The position numbers and the translations under genes were made by a program. From assembly GCA_910579035.1 (NCBI GenBank), contig CAJTSR010000038.1:1-14931 (forward strand): a stretch of DNA of 14,931 nt, read 5' to 3'. The notes under the pieces were generated by a model. That model was not told the DNA's origin. It was given only the letters and a program-made list of their open reading frames with translations, and did not search any database. Positions 8,159 to 13,255 of this stretch are shown here, one piece after another. The stretch comes from an uncultured Muribaculaceae bacterium (GTDB taxonomy: Bacteria; Bacteroidota; Bacteroidia; Bacteroidales; Muribaculaceae). Each line of letters opens with the position of its first letter. Position 1 is the first letter of the stretch.

Positions 8159-8704
8159 TTATTGGGTGGTGAGGGCGGTGCGGGCGGAGAGGTAGCGGGG
8201 GTAGGAGAGGTAGGCTTCGGAGGCGAGGAGGGTGGAGGAGCGGCGGCGGGTTTCGGCGCAGTCGGTGTCGGGCCAGCCGGTGCCGGGTATGTATGCGGCC
8301 ATCCAGGTGTCGAAGATGTGGCTTATTTCGTATTCGATTTCGGCTTTTTTGTCGGGCACGTGCAGCAGGGCCATAAAGAGGAAGGCTATGTAGCGGTGGA
8401 TGTCGGCAAATGTGGCTCTGTCGCGGTTGCGGTAGATGTTGGCTACGGCGAGGGAGAGTGTGGCGAGTTGTTTTTCGGGTGGCGCTGATAGTTCGTCGCC
8501 GCCGTACAGCAGTTCGTAGAGGGTGAAGACTGTTTCGACGTCAAGTGGAGAGCAGCTTATGCGACGTTCGATTTCGCTATAGAGCGCGCATAGTGTTGTG
8601 TCGGCCTCTGCTTGGTCGCGGCAGGCATTTGCCGTTTCGACGGCAAGGCGCAGGCCGTTGTCGGAAAGTGTGCGGAGTTGTTGTTGGTCCGCAGGGAATT
8701 TCAT
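8159..8704 (-). CDS. UpxZ-like antagonist of antitermination
   Basis: This 181-residue, mostly helical, soluble protein has no signal peptide or membrane segment. Its middle part (VETVFTLYELLYGG, then LSLAVANIYRNRDRATFADIHRYIAFLF and a DTW near residue 140) recalls UpxZ proteins of Bacteroides capsule loci, which block UpxY antiterminators encoded by other loci so that few capsules are made at once. The main support is position: its ATG (8704-8702) overlaps the TGA of the UpxY-like fusion in an ATGA tetranucleotide, and in Bacteroides upxZ directly follows upxY. The frame extends upstream to 8779, but that part lies inside the fusion gene. GC content resembles the fusion gene and not the AT-rich operon beyond. 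Sequence similarity is weak by eye, so this could be an unrelated helical regulator. Confidence 0.6.
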   Translation of the reverse strand: MKFPADQQQLRTLSDNGLRLAVETANACRDQAEADTTLCALYSEIERRISCSPLDVETVFTLYELLYGGDELSAPPEKQLATLSLAVANIYRNRDRATFADIHRYIAFLFMALLHVPDKKAEIEYEISHIFDTWMAAYIPGTGWPDTDCAETRRRSSTLLASEAYLSYPRYLSARTALTTQ

Positions 8705-10086
8705 ATTCCTTTCTTTAGAAATTTTGCAGGTATTTCGGCGCTGATCAGGGCGCCGTTGAGTGCTTCGATCCGGACGCATACGCGCAGTCGGTCTTTCGAC
8801 AGGCGTTCGACAATGCCTACGTTGCCGCAGAAGCTTCCGTCGGTTATTTCTACGATGTCCTTCGGCTCGAATTGTTGCGATGAGCCGTTTTCAGAAGGGT
8901 AGTAGTAGAGTATGGTGTCTGCTCCTATGTTGACGAGGAACATAAACGTGAGCATTTGGTCGTTCGGTATGTAGGCCGGTTTTTTGTCGCCGCTGCTGAA
9001 GGAGAATACGTATGCTCCCGGTGCGATGCGTGATTTGAGTGCGGAGGCGTTTGTGGCCGAGGTGCGGAAGAACAGCAGTGAACTCATCAGTCTGTCCTTG
9101 GCGAGCGTGGTGGCTGTGTTGGCCTGAACGGGTATGAATGTGTCGACGGCTAATTCTTTGGCGGCGAGTTTTGCCTGCATTTCAGCAGGGGTGGAATCGA
9201 AGCAACGCATTGCGTACCATCTTTCTGATGTGTCTTTGAGCCGATTGGCTATCTTCTCGGGTATGGCGCCCGGTGTGTGGCACGCACTGGCGCTTATGTG
9301 TTTGGTTATCGGTGTCGTGTCGTTGATGATGGCTGCGATGTGTTCGAGCGCTATCCCGGATTCGAGCGCTATGGCTACCCACGACTCGGCCGCCGATGTC
9401 GGCGTGAGGCGGACGGGTAATTTCATCAGCACTCCTATGGCTTCGAGTCCTCGGGCGTAGTCTGCTTCTGATATTGACGCGGCATACTCGACGAAATTAG
9501 AGCTGTTCTCTGTTTCAAATCGTGCTACTACCTCTGAGAGTTGCGGCACGATAGTCACGCGGCGGTTTTGCGGAAGCGGTATGCAGCCCGAAGCAGGGAG
9601 AGATTTGGGCAGGAGCCTGATGTATCCGATAGGAAGTCCGCAGGCATAGAAGCTGAACAGGAATAGGCTTCGGATGCGTCGAAGTGGCGGGTAGGCCGAT
9701 AGGTCGGCTGAGGCCAAACGTGTCAGATCGGATATGCCGATGGCGGCAGAAGATTTTCCGTTCTTTGAACTTACGCCTTTGAAAACCTGTCGGAGCACTT
9801 CTTTGTCATTGACGCCCAATGACTTTTTAAGAAGTGCCCGCAGATTTCTGAGGTAGAGGGAGGTTGTGGTGGCTGAGAGGCCCTCAGCGATGAGAAATTT
9901 TGAAAAATCTTCGATGAATGTAGTTGTGAAATCGTTGATAGATATCACATCGCGACCGAAAAATTCTTCAAGCTTGTTAATGGCAGCAAGGTAACCCTTT
10001 GCTGTGGAGGCCGATTTGGTTTGTCTGATTTCTTCAGACAGTTTCTGTGTGCAGAGGGTGGTTGGCATGTCCTTAACCACGTTCAT
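8701..10086 (-). CDS. Degenerate tyrosine recombinase fused to UpxY/NusG-type antiterminator
   Basis: Residue numbers here count from the TTG codon at 10089; the chosen ATG at 10086 is number 2, leaving 461 residues. Residues about 15-95 form a SAM-like core-binding domain of Bacteroidales tyrosine recombinases, including the YLRNLRAL helix (79-86). Residues about 118-270 align with the catalytic domain (SLFLFSFYACG at 141-151), but the catalytic residues are gone: the first Arg of the usual TRG is Cys150, the HxxR/ARH box reads TSAAE (231-235), the usual GH reads ND (256-257), and no Tyr stands at the nucleophile position (ITKHIS, 261-266). Residues about 289-390 are a NusG N-terminal domain (RWYAMRCF, LMSSLLFFRT, KKPAYIPNDQM), and about 405-460 are a KOW-type domain (PKDIVEITDGSFCGNVGIVERL). 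UpxY proteins bind RNA polymerase and carry it through their own capsule operon. As the first gene of the train, it should read through the operon, while the N-terminus may bind DNA without cutting. Confidence 0.9.
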   Translation of the reverse strand: MNVVKDMPTTLCTQKLSEEIRQTKSASTAKGYLAAINKLEEFFGRDVISINDFTTTFIEDFSKFLIAEGLSATTTSLYLRNLRALLKKSLGVNDKEVLRQVFKGVSSKNGKSSAAIGISDLTRLASADLSAYPPLRRIRSLFLFSFYACGLPIGYIRLLPKSLPASGCIPLPQNRRVTIVPQLSEVVARFETENSSNFVEYAASISEADYARGLEAIGVLMKLPVRLTPTSAAESWVAIALESGIALEHIAAIINDTTPITKHISASACHTPGAIPEKIANRLKDTSERWYAMRCFDSTPAEMQAKLAAKELAVDTFIPVQANTATTLAKDRLMSSLLFFRTSATNASALKSRIAPGAYVFSFSSGDKKPAYIPNDQMLTFMFLVNIGADTILYYYPSENGSSQQFEPKDIVEITDGSFCGNVGIVERLSKDRLRVCVRIEALNGALISAEIPAKFLKKGI

Positions 10087-10240
10087 CAAAAAATCAAACC
10101 GGATAATTATTGAGCAATATCTCTTCTCCCCCTGTAGTGATTTATGATATGCAGGAGATAAAAGTTGGTTATGTGGGGGTATGATATGCTCATACTATTA
10201 AGTGCTTGTGCAGTAGCTGCTTAGTTGCAAAATACGGCGC
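10087..10240 (-). promoter_or_regulatory. Probable untranslated leader of the antiterminator operon
   Basis: This stretch lies between the left inverted repeat and the ATG. If the invertible segment is turned, transcription should begin near 10265 and produce a leader of about 180 nt. It contains a 10-bp direct repeat, TATGATATGC, at 10143-10152 and 10180-10189. The second copy lies in a small stem-loop (GTATGA-TATGC-TCATAC, 10179-10195). It also has TATCTCTTC (10118-10126), a 9-bp match to one arm of the inverted repeats. UpxY proteins of Bacteroides need their own 5' leader for specific action, so these elements are candidates for recognition. No Shine-Dalgarno sequence is obvious. Confidence 0.5.
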
Positions 10241-10264
10241 AATCTCTTTGGAAGAGATACTTAA
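10241..10264. repeat. Left 24-bp inverted repeat of invertible segment
   Basis: A perfect inverse copy of 10445-10468. Inside it is a short palindrome, ATCTCTT-TGG-AAGAGAT, so each end has internal twofold symmetry, as expected of a site-specific recombination core with two recombinase-binding arms. Confidence 0.92.
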
Positions 10265-10278
10265 AAGCAGATAATTGG

Positions 10279-10330
10279 CTAATATGTAGTAAATTATGTT
10301 TAATAATGCTGCATAATAGCTACATATTAG
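10279..10330. repeat. Nested dyad inside the invertible segment
   Basis: An 11-bp perfect inverted repeat (CTAATATGTAG at 10279-10289 and CTACATATTAG at 10320-10330) encloses a second pair (ATTATG at 10293-10298 and CATAAT at 10312-10317). In RNA it would form a long AT-rich hairpin; in DNA it could be an operator or an accessory site for recombination. It is not a terminator, since it is AT-rich and has no clear U-tract. Confidence 0.6.
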
Positions 10331-10406
10331 TAATTTTATCATATACTCGAAATGGCCCAAATTGTATATAAATTCAAGAGAATGGGTCGATAACGGAATA
10401 TATCAC

Positions 10407-10437
10407 TTGCATATTTCGGTGAATTGTTGTAATTTTG
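10407..10437 (+). promoter_or_regulatory. Bacteroidota promoter, currently facing away from the operon
   Basis: The -7 box TAATTTTG (10430-10437) fits TAnnTTTG exactly. A TTG at 10407-10409, 20 bp upstream, is an acceptable -33 element (consensus TTTG). The start would lie near 10444, at the inner edge of the right inverted repeat. No equally good box faces the operon in the present orientation. Confidence 0.7.
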
Positions 10438-10444
10438 CCGCAAG

Positions 10445-10468
10445 TTAAGTATCTCTTCCAAAGAGATT
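10445..10468. repeat. Right 24-bp inverted repeat of invertible segment
   Basis: A perfect inverse copy of 10241-10264, with the same internal palindrome. It begins about 8 bp after the promoter -7 box, so the first transcribed bases fall at or in the recombination site. Confidence 0.92.
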
Positions 10469-10473
10469 TGGAT

Positions 10474-10500
10474 AAAAACAGCAGATTCGGGGCTGTTTTT
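10474..10500 (+). terminator. Intrinsic terminator facing the OFF-orientation promoter
   Basis: The stem AAAAACAGC (10474-10482) pairs with GCTGTTTTT (10492-10500) around a 9-base loop and ends in a T run. It begins 6 bp after the right inverted repeat, so a transcript from the promoter in its present orientation should stop almost at once. The A-rich left arm also gives a U-tract on the other strand, so it may work both ways. Confidence 0.65.
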
Positions 10501-10530
10501 ATTGTTATATGGCTTCAATTAGCCTATACA

Positions 10531-10562
10531 AAAAGCACGACCTCGCCGGAAGTCGTACTTTT
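10531..10562 (-). terminator. Terminator of the aldo-keto reductase gene
   Basis: On the minus strand, AAAAGTACGAC pairs with GTCGTGCTTTT (one G-U pair) around a 10-base loop and ends in a U-run. It lies about 40 bp after the reductase stop. It also separates that gene from the invertible promoter region. Confidence 0.7.
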
Positions 10563-10601
10563 GCTGTATGATGGTTAAATAAGGAGGCGCGCTTATGTTT
10601 T

Positions 10602-11603
10602 TCAGACGCAAATCTTATCGATGAGCGACATTTCTTCGTCGGAGAAGGTTGTGTTGTCAATAGAGCGTATAGAGTCTTGAAGTTGTGCCACTGAGCTGCA
10701 CCCGACAATTACCGATGTCACGCGATTGTCCAAAAGAACCCACGCAAGAGCCATTTGGGCAAGTGTTTGTCCCCGTTTAGCCGCAATATCGTTGAGCGCC
10801 GAAACTTTGGCGATTATTTCCGGTGTTATCTGTGCGGATGATAGGGAACGGCTTCCTGCCGCGCGAGAATCTGCCGGAACGCCATTTAAGTACCGGTTGG
10901 TAAGTATGCCTTGAGCCAGAGGTGAAAATGCAATGAAGCCGGAACCGTTGTCGGCTACGCTGTCGAGGACGCCGTTTTCGACCACCGAGCGGTCAAATAG
11001 GTTGTATCTGTCCTGAAAGAGCAGACACGGGGTGTCGCGTTCTTTCAGGTAGCGGAAGGCGTATTCTGCAGCTTCTTTGGGCCATCTCGAAATACCTGCG
11101 TATAGGGCTTTTCCTTGGCGCACTATGTCGACAAGTGCTTGCAGTGTTTCTTCAAGAGGAGTTTCAGGATCGAAGCGGTGGCTGTAGAACACATCAACAT
11201 AGTCGAGTCCCATGCGACGGAGGCTTTGGTCGAGCGATGATATCAAATATTTTCTCGAACCCCAGTTGCCATATGGTCCAGGCCACATATCATATCCGGC
11301 TTTCGACGAAATGAACAGCTCGTCGCGGTATGGGCGCAAGGATTTGTGGTACACGTATCCGAATGTTTCCTCGGCAGTGCCGTAGCCCGGGCCGTAATTA
11401 TTGGCAAGGTCAAAGGAAACGATGCCGTGGTCGAAAGCGTAGTGTAGCATTTCTTTGCTTCGCGACAATGGGCTTACTTCACCGAAATTATGCCAAAGCC
11501 CCAGTGAGATGCGTGGAAGCAGAATGCCGCTGCGTCCGCAACGGGAATAAGCCATGCCGTTGTCGTATCGGTCGGAGGCGGGATTATAAATAGGTTCAAT
11601 CAT
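10602..11603 (-). CDS. Aldo-keto reductase, YghZ/Gpr-like (AKR14 type)
   Basis: The protein, 333 residues from the ATG at 11603-11601, is an NADPH-dependent aldo-keto reductase. The catalytic tetrad is visible: Asp65 and Tyr70 in FDLANNYGPGYG, Lys101 in ISSKAGYDMWPGPYG and His142 in FYSHRFDPETPLEET. The KAGYDMWPGPYG segment and the early GLWHNFG are typical of the YghZ (L-glyceraldehyde-3-phosphate reductase) and Kv-beta-like branch, which reduces aldehydes such as methylglyoxal. Physiological substrate uncertain. The frame extends two codons to a TTG at 11609, but the ATG is the better start. It is transcribed alone with its own promoter and terminator, and has no evident link to the polysaccharide operon. 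Confidence 0.93.
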   Translation of the reverse strand: MIEPIYNPASDRYDNGMAYSRCGRSGILLPRISLGLWHNFGEVSPLSRSKEMLHYAFDHGIVSFDLANNYGPGYGTAEETFGYVYHKSLRPYRDELFISSKAGYDMWPGPYGNWGSRKYLISSLDQSLRRMGLDYVDVFYSHRFDPETPLEETLQALVDIVRQGKALYAGISRWPKEAAEYAFRYLKERDTPCLLFQDRYNLFDRSVVENGVLDSVADNGSGFIAFSPLAQGILTNRYLNGVPADSRAAGSRSLSSAQITPEIIAKVSALNDIAAKRGQTLAQMALAWVLLDNRVTSVIVGCSSVAQLQDSIRSIDNTTFSDEEMSLIDKICV

Positions 11604-11626
11604 ATTCAAAAGACAGGATTAATATG

Positions 11627-11634
11627 CAAAGATA
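11627..11634 (-). promoter_or_regulatory. Promoter -7 box of the aldo-keto reductase
   Basis: On the minus strand this reads TATCTTTG, an exact TAnnTTTG match, 23 bp before the ATG. No clear TTTG -33 element is seen at the usual distance. Confidence 0.55.
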
Positions 11635-11771
11635 GCGAAATTATGTATAAAACCTACAGGATATGGGCTAAAAATAAGAACTACAGATAGTTCGAATAGC
11701 GTAATGTGCTATTGGTACTGTCATTTTCAGAGCGACAATGAAAATAAGCATCAAAAAAAGCGTGAAAAAAT

Positions 11772-11802
11772 TTTGTGCAGTCAAAAGAAAGACGTACCTT
11801 TG
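11772..11802 (+). promoter_or_regulatory. Promoter of tRNA-Ser
   Basis: TTTG (11772-11775), 19 bp, then TACCTTTG (11795-11802): a perfect Bacteroidota housekeeping promoter. The -7 box ends 26 bp before the mature tRNA. Confidence 0.85.
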
Positions 11803-11828
11803 CAGAGCAAAAGCAAAAAAGCTTCACT

Positions 11829-11918
11829 GGAGAGGTGGGTGAGTGGCTGAAACCACCAGTTTGCTAAACTGACGTAGGAGAATTCCTACCACGAGTTCGA
11901 ATCTCGTCCTCTCCGCCA
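11829..11918 (+). tRNA. tRNA-Ser (anticodon GCU)
   Basis: The acceptor arm GGAGAGG (11829-11835) pairs fully with CCTCTCC (11908-11914), followed by discriminator G and an encoded CCA (11916-11918). The anticodon loop TTGCTAA (11861-11867) gives GCT, reading AGC/AGU serine codons. A long variable arm (GTAGGAG-AATT-CCTAC) is typical of class II tRNA-Ser, and the T arm GTTCGAATC is intact. It is flanked by a strong promoter and a perfect terminator, so it is a single-gene unit. No duplicated 3' end was noticed in this window that would mark an integrated island. Confidence 0.97.
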
Positions 11919-11929
11919 AAGCACAATCA

Positions 11930-11969
11930 AAAATCCTGCAAGCGACTGACTTGCAGGATTTTGTTTTTT
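11930..11969 (+). terminator. Intrinsic terminator after tRNA-Ser
   Basis: A perfect 13-bp stem (AAAATCCTGCAAG at 11930-11942 with its complement at 11950-11962), a 7-base loop and a G followed by six Ts. It starts 12 bp after the CCA end of the tRNA. Confidence 0.92.
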
Positions 11970-12072
11970 AGGGGTGCTTAAGTGTGCCATCGGAAAAGGG
12001 CTTGTCGTGGTTCTGGTGCATTGTCAAAAGAAAAATTGGGGGCATTGTGGACTTTGTATCGCGGAAAAATTC

Positions 12073-12080
12073 TAACTTTG
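12073..12080 (+). promoter_or_regulatory. Promoter -7 box of the LuxR-type regulator
   Basis: TAACTTTG matches TAnnTTTG and lies 22 bp before the ATG. A TTTG at 12053-12056 is only 16 bp upstream, shorter than the usual spacing, so the promoter may be weak or activated. Confidence 0.5.
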
Positions 12081-12102
12081 TAGTAGATTGTCACTGTAGC
12101 GA

Positions 12103-12858
12103 ATGAAAGTACCCGATGAATTTTTCATACCTGATAATGAGGTTCGGCTTCCGAACGAGCTTGACTACGGTCGTGTGGCGGAATATGTGAGGTTGGCGGA
12201 GGCTTTTTCGCGTACCACATACCAAAGCGTCTATATTATCGATTATTTCAGGCAGGATTTCCTGTATGTGTCGCCAAACCAGATGTTCTTGTGCGGACTG
12301 TCGTCAGAGCAAATGAAGAAGTTAGGCTACCGTTTCTATCTCGATTATGTGCCGGACGATGAGCAGTCGCTTTTGGTGAGCCTCAACAGTGCGGGATTCG
12401 CTTTCTATGGCAATATTCCGGTTGGTGAGCGGAAGGAGTGGTATATATCGTATGACTTTCACGTGCTCAATGATGGACGAAAGATTCTCGTGAACCACAA
12501 GCTGACTCCGCTTGCGCTTACTTCCGACGGCCGGATATGGCTTGCACTGTGCGTCGTGTCGGCTGCCACACATTCCGATGCAGGGCATATAGAGATGCAC
12601 AGGGTCGGCTCATCGGAGTTCTTTGAGTATGATATAAAGTCGCGTCGTTGGGACCAACGGCAGATGCCGACGCTCTCCGAGGGAGAGAGGGCGGTGCTGA
12701 TTCTATCCATACAAGGCTACACTATGTCGGAAATTGCCGATAAAATATGTCTTTCGCCTGACACGATCAAGAAATATCGCCAGCGCATATTCGAGAAGCT
12801 TGATGTTCGTAATATTTCGGAAGCTATAGTAGCTGCGGCCAACAATAAGCTACTCTAA
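12103..12858 (+). CDS. PAS-like sensor domain with LuxR-type DNA-binding domain
   Basis: The 251-residue cytoplasmic protein has two parts. Residues about 28-155 look like a PAS-type fold (YQSVYIIDYFRQDFLYVSPN, a segment rich in aromatics, then WLALCVVSAA). Residues about 190-248 are a LuxR/GerE helix-turn-helix: LSEGERAVL, GYTMSEIADKICLSPDTIKKY with the recognition helix at about 218-232, and IFEKLDVRNISEAI. Such proteins are common in Bacteroidota as one-component regulators. There is no receiver domain with a phospho-Asp pattern and no membrane segment. Target and ligand are unknown. It lies about 400 bp upstream of the broken TonB receptor gene on the same strand, whose promoter region holds a dyad that could be its operator (inference). 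Confidence 0.85.
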   Translation: MKVPDEFFIPDNEVRLPNELDYGRVAEYVRLAEAFSRTTYQSVYIIDYFRQDFLYVSPNQMFLCGLSSEQMKKLGYRFYLDYVPDDEQSLLVSLNSAGFAFYGNIPVGERKEWYISYDFHVLNDGRKILVNHKLTPLALTSDGRIWLALCVVSAATHSDAGHIEMHRVGSSEFFEYDIKSRRWDQRQMPTLSEGERAVLILSIQGYTMSEIADKICLSPDTIKKYRQRIFEKLDVRNISEAIVAAANNKLL

Positions 12859-13144
12859 GTTTTTGCATAGATAAAATCTCGGGAAATGCTTTACCTTGCG
12901 CCACACGGCGATATATCGATGTGGCTTTGTTCTGATAGGTTGTTGAAGTAATAGTGTGTCTGAATATTTTGGAATCCAAGTTGTTCTAATTCGGGTTTGG
13001 CATAATTTGTACATATAGGAGTTCCTATAATCATTATACAGCATGGTGATATAAACTGTCGTTTGTCTACTGTCGTGTTTTATTAATTCTTTGGCGTCTT
13101 ACAACGTTTGTTGTTGCAAAACTATAAATACCTGTATCGTTGTC

Positions 13145-13202
13145 CCATACCCAAAAGTGTATATTTTCGGGTCGTCAGGCATTTGTACCCTTTTGGGTAT
13201 GG
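13145..13202. promoter_or_regulatory. 13-bp inverted repeat upstream of TonB receptor (candidate operator)
   Basis: CCATACCCAAAAG (13145-13157) is perfectly inverted as CTTTTGGGTATGG (13190-13202), with 32 bp between. The right arm also forms a small hairpin TACCC-TTTT-GGGTA. The right arm ends 20 bp before the -7 box, where a -33 element would lie, and no TTTG is present at that spot, so the dyad could be bound by an activator or repressor. Confidence 0.55.
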
Positions 13203-13222
13203 TGGGGAAATGTTCACGACTG

Positions 13223-13230
13223 TAATTTTG
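13223..13230 (+). promoter_or_regulatory. Promoter -7 box of TonB receptor gene
   Basis: TAATTTTG is an exact TAnnTTTG match 25 bp before the ATG at 13256. No -33 TTTG is seen at 19-21 bp; that position is occupied by the right arm of the dyad. Confidence 0.6.
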
Positions 13231-13255
13231 CAGCATAAACCAAAACAGGACGAAT

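Larger units (their letters stand above)
10241..10468. other. Invertible promoter segment (phase-variation switch)
   Basis: A 228-bp element bounded by perfect 24-bp inverted repeats, with 180 bp between them, upstream of an antiterminator-led polysaccharide operon. This is the layout of Bacteroides invertible capsule promoters. The one clear promoter inside (10430-10437) points to the right, away from the operon, so this copy is read as OFF. Inversion would map the start point from about 10444 to about 10265, facing the antiterminator gene. No active invertase gene is in the window; the adjacent recombinase-like domain has lost its catalytic residues, so the enzyme must act in trans. Confidence 0.85.
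12859..13255. other. Gene-free stretch between regulator and TonB receptor
   Basis: No convincing gene is seen on either strand. The stretch holds a hairpin about 40 bp after the regulator stop (GCCACA at 12900-12905 with TGTGGC at 12920-12925, enclosing the palindrome CGATATATCG at 12909-12918 and followed by TTTGT), which may end the regulator transcript. It also holds the promoter and dyad of the receptor gene at its right end, and an isolated minus-strand TAGTTTTG box (13124-13117) with no gene after it. Confidence 0.5.

Noticed and set aside
8114..8488. A plus-strand Gly-rich open frame of 124 codons
   Set aside because: It is antisense to the UpxZ-like gene, and its glycine-rich composition reflects the GC-rich opposite strand. 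It has no family signature.
8701..10086. The recombinase half of the fusion as the active invertase for the adjacent switch
   Set aside because: The positions of the catalytic Arg, HxxR, GH and Tyr residues are all substituted in my alignment by eye, so strand cleavage seems impossible. An enzyme encoded elsewhere is needed.
10228..10235. A minus-strand promoter at GTATTTTG just outside the left repeat
   Set aside because: The spacing between TA and TTTG is one base short of TAnnTTTG and no good -33 element precedes it. It could give weak basal expression but is not supported as a feature.
11829..11918. tRNA-Ser as the attachment site of an integrated island
   Set aside because: No duplicated tRNA 3' end and no intact integrase are visible in the window, and the tRNA has its own clean promoter and terminator.
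12850..13044. A minus-strand 64-codon open frame after the regulator
   Set aside because: It overlaps the end of the regulator gene, has no recognisable motif and looks like random composition.
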